From Zarea fungicola (taxonomy: Eukaryota > Ascomycota > Sordariomycetes > Hypocreales > Cordycipitaceae), in contig FWCC01000137.1 of the NCBI GenBank assembly GCA_900169235.1, positions 124,001 to 188,000 on the forward strand: a stretch of DNA of 64,000 nucleotides. Reading direction: 5' to 3'. The notes under the pieces were generated by a model that had not been told where the DNA came from, searched no databases, and was given only the letters and a program-made list of their open reading frames with translations. The translations under genes were made by a program, and so were the position numbers. Positions 11,184-22,314 of the stretch are shown in pieces. The stretch's first letter is position 1; every line of letters begins with the position of its first letter.

Positions 11184-12395
11184 TTACTTTAGCTCTGGAT
11201 ACTCAGGCATCTTCCACGGGCTAACGTCTGAACTCGAAAATCGCGCCATCAGTTGTGGTATCCGGAGCAAGCAAATAAACCAAGTCAGGGTATGGATAGC
11301 CTTAATGCCCCATTGGGTTTGAGGTACCGCATACTTTATGAAATTTGGGTTAAACCTTTGAATATCTTCAATAAATGGCTTCAGAATGTTGTTGTAATTT
11401 GAAAAGGCAGTGGGCAGGTCATCCGAGTGGCGAAGGATCTCGCCGGCCAAGATGTATGAACCGACGAAAGCGCCAGTTGTACCGCGCCCCGTAAGTGACG
11501 ATGGACAATACCCAGCATCTCCGACAAGGACAACGCGACCTTTGTATAATGTGTCGACGGATACCTGCACAGATTCGGTTGAATAAAACGTATCTGTAGT
11601 CTTTAAAACCTCAAGCAGTCTGGGTGTCTGCCATCCGGCATCGGCAAATTTCCGCGCCCAAAACTCCTTTTGCTCCTCGATGGGCGCCCGGTACAAGTCG
11701 CTCAAATCTTCATCATCCCGCATGGCAACAAAGCAGTGGCTCTCCCTGGCCGAGTGGCTCCGGTACATGATCATGCGGCCGCCCGGGACCAAATACATCT
11801 TGCAAAAGCTGGTGTCCTCCTCGCGCCGCGGGACAATCCAGAGCGCGCCATGAACACCCAGTCGGCTATACGGATCAATTCCAGGCAGCATGGACCGGCG
11901 GACACGGGAGCCCTGCCCGTCGGCGCCGACCAGCACGTCAAACGTGTCGGTGGTGTTGTCGGAGAGGTGCACAGTCACCTTGTCCTCGCCCTCCTCATAG
12001 CTCTCCACCGTTTTGCCGAAAATGTAATTTACGCGGTCCTTTGTCGCGTCGTAGAGTATGCGCACCAGGTCGCCGCGCATGATTTCATACTCGGAGGTGA
12101 GTGTCTGCGCGCCCTGGCCCGACGTGTTGGCGCCAAATGTGGCCACGGGGCTGCCGTCCGAGTCGACAAGTTGGAAGCCTTCTTCGTGCACGCGATGGGC
12201 GCGCACGGCACCGAGGAGACCCATCTGTCTCATAATGGTGATGCCCTGCCGTCGCAGGTCGATTTGTGCGCCGGATGCGCGGAGGTTTGGCGATCTCTCA
12301 ATGACGGTGACATGATGCCCGCCGCGCGCAAGCCAAAAGGCGAGCGACGGCCCGGCCAGTCCACCGCCGCATATGAGAATTTTAAGTACAGTCAT
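11184..12395 (-). CDS. FAD-dependent monooxygenase (PHBH-fold class A)
   Basis: Single-exon gene of 403 residues. It is predicted to use NAD(P)H and FAD to hydroxylate an aromatic or polycyclic substrate; the family includes salicylate hydroxylase-like and TetX-like enzymes. The dinucleotide motif GGGLAG is at residues 10-15. The DG motif GADGQGSR lies about residues 155-165, and the second FAD motif VVLVGDAGYCPSS about 285-300. A hydrophobic stretch near the C-terminus (TWFICLLRI) may touch a membrane. It is divergent from the Zn2Cys6 regulator, with 985 bp between the starts, an arrangement common for pathway genes and their regulator. The start is the first Met, four residues before the dinucleotide-binding strand. 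Confidence 0.9.
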   Translation of the reverse strand: MTVLKILICGGGLAGPSLAFWLARGGHHVTVIERSPNLRASGAQIDLRRQGITIMRQMGLLGAVRAHRVHEEGFQLVDSDGSPVATFGANTSGQGAQTLTSEYEIMRGDLVRILYDATKDRVNYIFGKTVESYEEGEDKVTVHLSDNTTDTFDVLVGADGQGSRVRRSMLPGIDPYSRLGVHGALWIVPRREEDTSFCKMYLVPGGRMIMYRSHSARESHCFVAMRDDEDLSDLYRAPIEEQKEFWARKFADAGWQTPRLLEVLKTTDTFYSTESVQVSVDTLYKGRVVLVGDAGYCPSSLTGRGTTGAFVGSYILAGEILRHSDDLPTAFSNYNNILKPFIEDIQRFNPNFIKYAVPQTQWGIKAIHTLTWFICLLRIPQLMARFSSSDVSPWKMPEYPELK

Positions 12396-13380
12396 TCGCC
12401 TCCCAAGATCGAGTCAAGTTGGACGAATGCTCCAGATTTACTTGACCAAGTGAATTCAGGTGCTGGGGAGCAGAGAGTAGTGTGATTTCAATATTGACAG
12501 CGGCAGCAACTTGTCTTACCCAGAGGTGTTTATGTGAGTCGTTTGGCAGTCGCTTATTTTGACTTTTAACCGGGCTTGCCGTTCGCTGCACAATTGGTGA
12601 TGCAATGATCTAGTGAGTGCGGCTATGGATGGCTTCCAAATGCGGCTGACCTTTTCCAAAATGTGATATACACTTGATATAGGACAAATTGCGAGTGGAT
12701 TAAAGCGACAATTGGTTCATTTGTACTCCGCAGACGGTATATTACTACGCATAGTTACCCAAGACGCGGGCTGGTTACTTGAACTTTCAATACCCCCTAA
12801 ATATACGAGGTGGCTCCAACTTATTAGTGCTTATGGCGACCAATGACCTGAAAAAGTGTTTCCAAGCCGACTCACTGACTCAGTAACTGCTCATTAGGTC
12901 CTTGTATCCACGAAACGCTTAATTGCGAAAGTGAAGGCACGGACAAGGAAAATTTACACGCAACTAACGACCAACACAGCGAGTTGGTCTTTACCAAGTA
13001 GTTATCTAGCAGATTGACGACAATACCTGTGAAAATGAGCGATTCTTCGAAGATTCAAAGCCTCGTGTAATAATATATAAGCAGAAACAATAAATCAATA
13101 CGTAGCAACATTGCGAGATATCGGCTTCACATAAGTAATTCACTAATGTAATCCTAAAGCATTTCATTCTCGCTGTTAGTGTTTCTATGTAAATTCATCA
13201 GCTACACTATCAGAGTCTATTACGGCAGCCAGATATTTTGTGGATCAAACCCCGCGGCTTTTGGGCGCCCAAATCCCCGAACCAGCCGGTGTCTGCCCTT
13301 TCCATCTCAACCTTGGAAAGCGATTTTCCATCGAAAACTGGGAGGAAAAATTAATTCATGCCGATACGGCTCCATTGGGA
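12396..13380. other. Divergent promoter region between monooxygenase and regulator
   Basis: 985 bp shared by two genes read outward. No gene is seen. No clear paired CGG or CCG triplets of the Zn2Cys6 binding type stood out by eye, but a motif scan would be needed to exclude them. Confidence 0.55.
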
Positions 13381-15777
13381 ATGACAAGAAAGAAATTTGA
13401 AACACCGCCAGTAAAGCTGGCGTGCTTGGCATGGTCTGTTTCGAGAAACAATCACTGCCTATACCGGGAACTGACCCTCAAACAGTCGAACATCTAGAAC
13501 GCGATGCGACGGTGCGGAACCGTGCCACAATGTACGTATCGGAACCCCGGATTGTGGCGTCTTGCGTAAACGCTTACACAGATCTTAAATCTAGTGCTCA
13601 GTGCGCGGTCGCGAATGCTCCTACGTGCCCAGTAAACGAGGCGGCTCGCGAAAGCGTCGTGCAGACCTGTCCCAAGTTCCCTCTCCTATTAGCCAAGGAC
13701 CCAGTCCGACACCATGGCGTCTTACAGATGACTGTAATATATACTCTCGTTTTCGCAATACTAGTTGAATTCAGACTTGGCTAACCATTGTCAATAGTAT
13801 CAAGCATTGAACAAATTGGGCGGCTCATCGCTCCAGGTTCTGGACTGAAACAGACCGTCCTGGTCCAAAACTATGACCCGACAGACGGAGAAAGCTCCAA
13901 CGGCAGTATCATCACTCCAATTGAAGACAAACTCGTTAGGATATACCCCAGCGCATCAGCGGTGTGAGTATCAGAACTGGTAACTAGACACACGGCCACC
14001 TGCTGACCAAGCCAAGACTCAACGCATACTACATATTTATTCACCCGTATTTCGCGATACTTCCACCACCCCTCACAACACTGGAGCTGGATTATCCGAC
14101 ATTCTGGCATTCTGGAAAAGCTCCCAAAGCCTCCGAGTCATTTCCCTTTAACTCAACTTCCCCGCTTTGCCTGGCCATATCGGCTATCCTTGCTCTGCTA
14201 CCCCCACAAGAACAAGAGCAAAAGGATGCGGCGGTCTCTCTGACAGCGCGAAGATCTCTGGCCCAGCATTTCGCTCGGGCTGCCATGGATCGCATAGAAG
14301 AGGACGCCGAAGTTATCAACGCCACAACAGTGTATAGCTCGCAATCACCGGTCCTGCAATGGAAGATCGAACGGGTGCCCTTTCACCCTCTGACGCCAGT
14401 GGAACTTGAAAGTACTCTGGCTCTTCTTGTCTTGACAAATTACGAACACACTCAACGTGGCAACTTGCTTAACATGGCTAGCCGTGCTGGTCAAGCGCTG
14501 ATTACGGCCAAAAGTCTATCTCTTCACCGTTTGACTGATGATGCTGACGAATTTTCGGAGGCGAGACGAAGAACTTGGTGGATGACAGTAAGCGCCGACA
14601 CGAGTGTAAGGCACCCCAACGAGGCGCTAACTTACCGGGCTAGTATTTTTGTGCTCACTTGTGTTCAATAGTACGACAACGTGTAAGTGATACAGAGGCT
14701 CGATGTAATGCGCATGTCGGTAGGGGGCTGATAATAGAGATTCAGGTCGCGATTAGTATGGATGATGACAATACTATCACAACCCCATTTCCACAAGTGG
14801 AGGCGGATCCCGAGGTAACAACTCTGCACATCTGCAACGAAACGCAGTCGGCTGACATTTCAGGTCTGGGCAATATTTATTGAAGCACTTCGAGTTTCTG
14901 TAGCCAGCGTGCATTTCATAGCCAGCTACCGAATGGCACAGGCGGATCAGTCAAACATGGATGAGAAGTTAAACAACTTGGACAAATGGCTGCTACAAAC
15001 TACCGTGAAAGCAGGGACTGCGCCGACCGTTGCGTCGCCTCTGGGCGCTGAATCGTATGAGGAATATACGGCCACAGTCATGCGACGGCTGTCTCGAATC
15101 AGGCTCGCCAGGTAAGCAGACGGCTATCCTTGGGTTAGGAAGTCAAGATCCGAAATTGACTCTTGCAGTGCGAGGATCCGAATTCATCGCTACCAGGCGT
15201 TCGCCGATATTCCACTATTCTTGTCAAATCATTGCGACCTTGCCGAGGCCAAAAACTTTGAGTACTTGAACGACAGCGACGGCAACGGCATGCGCCATCT
15301 CAACACAGCACTGACGTGCGAGGAAGCGGCCGCAATATGCGTCGAATCTGCGCTTGCCGCTGCGCGACAGCTACGCAGCCTCCAGGTTGCGGATCCGCTC
15401 AATGCTGGCAAGATGTTGCCCCGGACCATGCCAACGTGCTCCTGCTGCGCTATGCAGGCAGCGTATACAATGCTAATGCAGATATTCAAGCTTCGTGCCG
15501 CCGGCATGGAGAGCCCCGCGACAACGCGCAGCGCCATCGCCACGGAGCGGTTGGTTGAGGAGCTACGCCACGGCATAGACAGTGTTACTGGTGCACTGAA
15601 AGATTTTGCGGTGTCTTTTGAGGCCATAGACGGCATGAGAGGTAAGTCTTATGATCAATCACACAAGTCTTGTCTTTATTGAAATTTTGTTGAATTATTT
15701 TAAATTCTACCGTCTAATAGCTTCTAGCTGAAATTGTCGCCGCCACACATGTTGCGTTTCAAAACGACATTCTATAG
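13381..15777 (+). CDS. Zn2Cys6 transcription factor with fungal-specific TF domain, ten exons
   Basis: Predicted nuclear regulator of 617 residues. Exons: 13381-13433, 13486-13531, 13595-13733, 13798-13963, 14017-14587, 14644-14682, 14746-14814, 14864-15111, 15169-15641 and 15728-15777; all phases agree. The binuclear cluster is Cys15, 18, 25, 31, 34 and 41 with spacing 2-6-5-2-6, assembled from the first three exons, and intron 1 splits the Cys18 codon. A basic tail (KRGGSRKRR) follows. The middle domain starts with YIFIHPYFAILPP, the usual opening of the fungal TF domain, and contains RRRTWWMT. The 39-nt sixth exon supplies YFCAHLCSIVRQR, which fits family members there. The last acceptor could instead be the AG at 15719-15720, which changes only the final residues. 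It ends 79 bp from the stop of the convergent exporter. It is the likely regulator of the neighbouring oxidoreductases (inference). Confidence 0.85.
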
Positions 15778-15856
15778 TGTATATCCGCACTAGTCTAACT
15801 TTTTTTGCTCTAAATCGCTTTTTTAAAAATAAAAGAAAAAACGCCTTGACCCAATA

Positions 15857-17309
15857 TCATGCCTCTTCCTTTGCAGCTGGCGCGACTGAAGCCCGATGCT
15901 TGGCCTTCCAGATCTCAAAGTCTGGGGCCACAAATATGCGACCGCTAACAACGCCCCGTATGCTCAAAACGGACACCATCAGCCACAATAAAATCACAAT
16001 GACGGCCAGAATCGTGCCCAAGACGGTAAAGAATCTCGACGGCATCTCCTGGCCGCACAAAATCGCGGTGCTCGTCCAGACGCCCAGCGGAAAGGTAAAG
16101 CTCCACCAGCCCAGGTTGAAGGGAAATTTCCCGCGGCTGAGGCTGGCCAGCGAGAAGAAGAGCCAGGCCAGGCTGTACGCCCACATGATGACACCAACGA
16201 TCCAGCCGAGCACGTAAAGTATGTCACCCGGTGGCGTCACGCTCCCGGGCAGCGTCCCCGTCGGCGGGAACACCTTGGCCGCCACCTTGCCGAGCTGCAT
16301 GATGGTGAAGGCACCTTGGCCGAGCGTCGCGACGGGGATAAACGTGGACAGTATGACCTCCCTCGGTGGGATGCTGTGCATGGTGAGACGGTGCAGGTAG
16401 ATGACGAGGAAGCTGATGGATAGGGGGATCGCAGTGCCCCAGAGCACGTAGCAGACCATGACTGTCCAGAGAGCGTGCGTCTCGTTTTCAAGCTTGTCGG
16501 CGACGATGCCGCCCACACCCGGGGCGACGATGGACGGGGCGATGGGCAGGAGCCAGAGTCCAGTCACCATTGGCAGTTTCGAGTCGTGTTTGTACATGCT
16601 GGAGATCAATATTAGCACTAATTGTCGTGGCGCGAGATTTTTCTTGCGGGAGTGGAAGACTTACATGAAAAATGGTATAGTATAGCATGCCACTATAGAA
16701 ATCGCGGCATCAATCCACCAGAGCGCCCAGGCCTGTCGATTCATGTTAGTACAAACTGGCAGTTGTACGTCTGGGGTTTCGAGTACTTACCAAGGTGGCC
16801 GCCCAGGGGCCCCATGCTGGCACACAGACCAGAGCAATCATCTCTACAATGGTGGCGAGAGCAATCGGGAAAGCGCCAAGAAACAGAGGCTGCACGGGGT
16901 GGTGCATCATCACTGTCCATAGTCCGGGGTATAGAAAGTACCGCATGATGGTGATACCAGTGAAAAGAATAAATAAAACAATATTTAGGACAAAAACAAT
17001 GACGGAGAGCCAGTACAGCCACGCTCCGTTGTATGGCAAGTTGTGAAGGAGGACCGAAGCAATGCCCGTGCCCATGTTGACGGNNAAAAAAAAAAAAAAA
17101 AAAAGTCAGTAATTTGATTCATTTTCGGGGTGCTAGTTTCGAGTTGCATACGCAGGAGTAAAGGCTCTAATAAAGATCCATCTATCTTTTTCGTGCCATG
17201 ATGCTTCCGGATCGACAGCCTCGACAGTGCGATCTGTGTCCTCGGGGCTGTGCGATTCAAGTGGCGCCGTATTGCTTCCCGAGAAGCTCGAGGCGGCAGT
17301 GGATGCCAT
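15857..17309 (-). CDS. SSU1/TDT-family transporter (sulfite or C4-dicarboxylate type), with 2-nt N gap
   Basis: Multi-spanning membrane protein of the tellurite-resistance/dicarboxylate (TDT) family, closest in look to the SSU1 sulfite efflux pumps. Exons on minus: 17309-17152, about 17083-16791, 16732-16665 and 16598-15857, about 395 residues. Visible motifs are NMGTGIASVLLHNLPYNG at the start of the first membrane segment, PVQPLFLGAFP, WWIDAAIS and VFPPTGTLPG. The N gap at 17084-17085 and an adjacent run of 19 A sit exactly where the acceptor of intron 1 and two or three residues (usually Trp-Phe-Ser) should be, so exon 2 starts uncertainly. The start at 17309 has a good context; an in-frame Met at 17432 is an alternative. 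The substrate could be sulfite, malate or another small acid. It is convergent with the regulator. Confidence 0.85.
17084..17104. other. Assembly gap (NN) next to 19 A
   Basis: The only ambiguous bases in the window are the two N at 17084-17085. They are followed by 19 A at 17086-17104. On the coding strand this is a T-run ending an intron. The true sequence here is probably longer than two bases, because the splice acceptor and a few codons of the transporter are missing. Confidence 0.9.
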
Positions 17310-19954
17310 TGACTTTTTTGACGTATCGGGAGGAGAAATGGTATGGCAGTTTTCAGATTCAAGTTGGCGAAAGAGGAGAAGCGGCCAGGCTGCTAGTATT
17401 GTGTTTGTAGAGTTCGATCTCGAATCGAGCACAGTTATGTTTTTGATTTCATGATTTCAAGTGCGAGCGATCGCATTTTAAAACGAATCCAAAATGCTAC
17501 GAATCTCAAGTTCTCTTATTTTTTAACTCTAAAGCAGATGACGAACAAGGGCTTTGCTCGCTGATGAAAGTAGGAGGGAGGGCACCGGGGTTTGAACTTC
17601 GGGGTCTGAAATGCCACATTTGGCCAATCAGGTATTAAGATGAATCACCGGTCAAATCCCGCCTGCATGACAGGTCTCCACAAACGGTTGCCGTCCCCGC
17701 CATCCGGGATTTGGACCAGTTGGGCTAAGCCGCCTACGAATCATAAAAGGAAAGTTCTGTCTGGGGTAGCCAGATGATTTATAATCCTTATTGCTTTAAT
17801 TAAGCACGAAATCAAAGGCGCCTGGTTTCCGATTTGCTAAGCATTGACTTTGGTAAAATACGTCATTGGTGATCAAACGCAAGATTTCATACATGGCACA
17901 TTTGTTGGCCCACCTAGTCTCAAGAGGTAGGATTCCAAATGGCTGCAAAGTAGCTGGAAATGTATTTTGCTCTTTTACATCCTTATTATTCCTTGTTAGT
18001 CTTTTTAACCAGTTGGACCAAGGTCGCCGATAGTCTACTGCCAGAGGCTGCTATGCTCTCACTGTCCGTCCGAAAAGAGGTAGTGCAGACAGAGTGCATA
18101 GCTACTTAATTATTGAATGAATGTACTACTTCTTGATTCAATTTTGTATTAAAGGTTTTGAGTAGAAAGGATGGTGATGTGGCAGGAGCCGGAGCAATCT
18201 CATGACGTAGCTTGGGTTATCCGGCTGTACTGCGGCCTGGGAAGAATCCCATGAGAACCTCAACAAGAGAATGCCAGGAGACGAAAAAATGAGGACCAAA
18301 ACAATAGCGCGGTCCCACTACGCCAAAGAGATTTGCCTGCGATGGTATGCAAGATTGTCAGGTCGATCTCGCTGATACCAGCGCCAATCGCTCCGATTTG
18401 ACTGATAAGGGAAGCGAACAGCAGGCCCAATAATTGTTCAGCTCACCTACCCGAGAGGGTCGCGCATGCAATTACCAATCGTGCGATACAGCAACCAAGA
18501 GGGAGCTTTGTGTTTGGAAACTGGACAATTAAGAGTTGAAGGCTGCTGGGAGTAGAAAGGCCGGTGAGACTGGAAGGTGTTTGTTTTTGGGAGAGCAGAG
18601 GGCTTCCAACTTATACGTCGGAGCGATTCGGTCTGACTGTAAGTATGGCGAAGCAAATGCCCAAAAAAATCGATAAGCATACTTGGTGTCAAGAAAGAAA
18701 GGAAAAAACGAACACGACAAAGGTAGCTAATAAACTCCATGTCTGCGCCAACTTCTGACGAGGGCCATACTTGGTACTACCAGTAACTAGCCGATACTCT
18801 ACCCCGGATTTAAACCCCTTGTTAGCCTTGAGTCGGTCAGAATGCCCCGCCCATCTCGGTCTTTACAAGTGCGAGCCCTGTTGAGTGCGAGGAAGTGGAG
18901 CTTGATGCGGTCTTAAGACCGAGAAATCTGGTGATCGTCCTGGTAAAATGCAACGCAGTTGGCCTGTGCCTGGACATGTCGGGTTTAAGAGTGATGAGAG
19001 CAAGGCATGAAGGAGTCCATGGGCAACTGATCTCATTTCTTTAATTCAAAAATTTCTATTCTGGGGGCGATTATTCTACTAGCAGACGTGCTTGACGCGC
19101 ACCATCGGCGACTCTTCGGTCTCTGAAGACCCTTAGCATACTTAATTTATTTGAGCAACTGTGTCAGTGGTGGAATTCATCTGTTGGAGCTTAACTCGGA
19201 AGTTAATATGATAATCTCAAGGCTTTCAGTAACTGCAGTCAATGCCATGAGTGTTCTAGTGGTATACTCCGGAGTTAATGGGGACGTCAGAGGCTTGCAG
19301 GGAATGTCGAGGCGAGATGCTGCGCCCAGTTCGGAATTGTCAGACACGGCGTCGATGCTGAGTCTGTCTGCGGCCTCGCAACCAGCCAAGTGTTAAATAA
19401 AAGACGTTTTATTTTGGCCCAACAAAACTGTTGCAGCCTGGTGGGTTCCGTATTTTGCATCGCCACGCTCTCTTAGGCAAGCAAGGTCGCCGAAGATGCA
19501 CTCTTACGGATGACATGAGAAATTGTCGCCTTATCCCAAACTGGTATTTGGGGTGTTGGATGGGGCCAATGGCGTTGTTTTGGCCCTCCGATCCCTGAAT
19601 TTACTTGAAATCATTTATTAGCCAGTGTTAATTTTTAATCTAGTTTTCCGAACACGAGTGCGCGGATCGTGCCTTCATGGATGGAGTAATGGCGGACAGA
19701 TTGATTCCACGTCACATCTCTGCCCTTTCTTAATTAATATTTTCTGCTTCTGTGGGGTTTGACTTAGATCCCTTTGCATGTTGAGATACCTGTACAAGTG
19801 TCGATGTCACCGTGTCCCTCAAAGTAATACATATAGTCCGAGCATCCTGTCGCAGAACGTGGGAAAATACTTTGGCATTCTAAAGCACCCTGTTCAACAT
19901 CAGATCCTTTTTCTCTTTTCCCATTTTGCCAAGCCTACCACAAAACTCCAGAAA
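17310..19954. other. Long AT-rich intergenic region with SINE-like relic
   Basis: 2.6 kb with no supported gene. It holds a tRNA-like stretch at about 17580-17760 and a small GC-richer island at about 19260-19390. That island has open frames on both strands (19151-19396 plus, 19389-19177 minus), without recognisable family. A 97-codon minus frame at 18447-18740 is not convincing. Confidence 0.55.
17580..17760 (-). repeat. tRNA-like, possibly SINE-derived relic
   Basis: On the minus strand a perfect polymerase III box A (TAGCCCAACTG) lies at 17727-17717, and a perfect box B (GTTCAAACC) in a Pro/Gly-tRNA-like context lies at 17597-17589. A second box-A-like motif, TGGCCAAATGTGG, lies at 17626-17614. 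The two perfect boxes are about 120 bp apart, too far for a tRNA gene, and the T-stem does not pair well. So it is not a functional tRNA, but a worn tRNA-derived element is plausible. Confidence 0.35.
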
Positions 19955-21700
19955 ATGCATTCCATACCCAGTCGCGAGAAATTCTGCCTAATCATCGGCG
20001 CTGGTGCCGGTGGCCTGATCCAGGCCGCCGAGCTTGTGCGAAAGAAGATTCTGCAACCGCAAGACATCCAGATTCTCGAGCGCAACAGTGATTTCGGCGG
20101 AGTTTGGCGCGCGGCGAATCATCCAGGAGCCGCCTGTGACGTCTTTAGCTGCACATACCAAGTCAGCTGGTTTCGCAACCCGGGTAATTTTTGAGCCAGC
20201 ATGAACCCAAGCACACCAAAAGGTTGACAATGTTATCGCTAATTCCTTTATTTGGTTCATTTCAGATTGGAATTCACTTTTTCCGACAGCATCCGAACTG
20301 GTAGAATACTATCGACGCTTTGCGGAACATTTCAACTTGATCAACAGCACCACATTCCACCGCGATGTCATCAGCGCGACATGGTCGGAAAAGGACGCCG
20401 TCTGGAGAGTGGAAGCAATCGACAACACAACCGGTGCGACTGAGATTTGGACTGCGCGAATACTGGTTCAGGCTGCTGGCACCTACAATCGCAAAGCGTA
20501 TCCAAAGATTCCAGGCATGGATCGCTTCGCTGGGGAGACCTGGCATGCTTCCGACTGGCCGGAAAGTTATGACTTTACCGGAAAGCGCGTGGCATACGTG
20601 GGCACAGGTCCGACATCCATCCAGGTGCTTCCGCACATTCAGGCCCAGGCGGCAAGTCTCTCGGTCTTTTGTCGCAGCATGACCTACTGCCATCCATGGT
20701 TCAACGTCCAGTACTCGGACAGGACAAAGTGGGCGTTTCGCCGCGTACCGGGCTTGATGTCCGTGTATGCGTGGCTCATTGGCAATTTATTCTTCATCTG
20801 GGCTTTCTTCGCATTCAAACCTGACTCGTGGGTATCGAGCTTCACGGAGTGGTTCTGCCGCTGGCACCTGGCAGGGCAGGTCGCTGATCCAGAGCTCCTG
20901 GCCACGCTTCAGCCGACGGGGCGCTTCGGCTCCAAGAGGCCGCTTGTGACCTTTGGTTCCTTTTTTGATACACTTCAGAAGCCTAATGTGGCGGTCACGA
21001 AGAATCCAATTGTCGAGGTGGATGGAACTGGCATCATCACGCAGGCACCAGTCACGGAAGACGTCTGCATACAGATTGATGGACCTCGCATCGATGATGC
21101 AGGTACCGACGTGGCGTCTGTCGAGAAGGGAAAAAAGCATACCGAATTCGATGTGATCATATGGGGAACCGGATTCCTTATGCAAGGCTGGGGCGGAGCC
21201 GTCCCGACCAAGGGCCGCGGTGGCATACTCCTCAGTGAGCACTGGGGTGGCAGTCCGGAAACCCTTTACGGTACGATGCCAAATCAATGCGTACATATTT
21301 TTGGTCCATGTGTAATAATTATTGCTTAGGTACCATGACGGCAAACTTTCCAAATCTATTTCTCATCAACGGTCCCAATACGACGACATACTGGAGCAGC
21401 CTTATCAAGGGCCTTGAGCTCCAGGCTCGATATAATGCACGTGTTGTGCGGCACGTCCATGACATGTCCAAATCATCTACACTTTACGCCTTGGAGCCGA
21501 CAAAGGAAAAACAGCAGCAGTGGACGCAGTCAATGCAAAAGGCGCTTCGCAAGCTGGCGTCCAGCCCCGACTACGGTCCGGGCTTTTATTACTTGAATGA
21601 CAAAGGGCAAAATACTTTTTTCTGGCCTTGGACCCAAGGATACTATCACTGGAGAACGCGACAATTGGACCTTGAAAATTATCTGGAAACAGGGTGCTGA
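19955..21700 (+). CDS. Baeyer-Villiger-type flavin monooxygenase
   Basis: Class B FAD/NADPH monooxygenase of 534 residues, expected to insert oxygen into a ketone to give an ester or lactone. Exons: 19955-20183, 20266-21270 and 21330-21700. The FAD motif GAGAGG is at residues 15-20, the BVMO fingerprint FAGETWHASDWP at about 164-175, and the NADPH motif GTGPTS at 189-194. The C-terminal INGPN block closes the flavin fold. A hydrophobic stretch in the middle (about residues 240-260) may be a membrane contact. The start at 19955 places Met 14 residues before the first Gly of the fold; an upstream in-frame Met at 19778 would add a tail with no known role. Exact substrate class is unknown; N-hydroxylating relatives share this fold. 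Confidence 0.9.
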
Positions 21701-22314
21701 TAAATTGCAACTGGCATTTCAACGTTGGACACACTGCATCTCCGTCTCGCAGCGCAGGAGCGAGTGCCTCGGTTGAAAGCCATCATTACCACGACTATTT
21801 GCCTTTTTCCTCTTTCGGTACAGTTTTGAAAGATAATTTTAGATAAATTAATTACTGTAATAATATTGTTATATCCACGATGATTCACAGTTCAATTACC
21901 GTGTAATTGTGCTCACAGCGACAAGCAGAATGCGGCAGCCTTGTTAGCCTACTTCGATCACCATATGCCGTCGTTGGTTGACTTGCATATCTCTCACCCG
22001 AAGCAAGGTTATGGAGGAAAACATGACAACTGAGCGATGTCGAATACATAAATTCTAGCTTTGGCCCGATTTTGGTTAGCATCGCGAATATTACTACAGC
22101 TTTCGTATTCATGGTGCATCTAATTGGTCAACCCGCTCATGCTCATGAGTCACACATAAAACATGTACGAACTTCAAAAATCCGAAGAATAGATGGAGAT
22201 AGAGGACATAAGTGAGAAAAGTCCGATGTATGGCAATGCCGCTATATAGGTACGGAATTATGCCCTCACAAAGTTGACTGGTCCAGAAGACATAAATTCG
22301 AAGCTCTGGACATT
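21701..22314. other. Intergenic, promoter of the ketoreductase
   Basis: About 610 bp between two plus-strand genes. A TATATA motif at 22243-22248 lies about 70 bp before the next ATG. No gene is seen. Confidence 0.6.
22243..22248 (+). promoter_or_regulatory. Possible TATA box of the ketoreductase
   Basis: TATATA about 70 bp upstream of the ATG at 22315. Motif and spacing are the only support. Confidence 0.35.

Noticed and set aside
11670..12485. 271-codon plus frame opposite the FAD monooxygenase
   Set aside because: Antisense shadow of a gene with clear cofactor motifs.
17580..17660. Functional tRNA gene
   Set aside because: Box B is present, but the stems do not pair and box A is too far away.
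18447..18740. 97-codon minus frame
   Set aside because: Low similarity to any family, flanked by AT-rich spacer, and overlapping frames on both strands.
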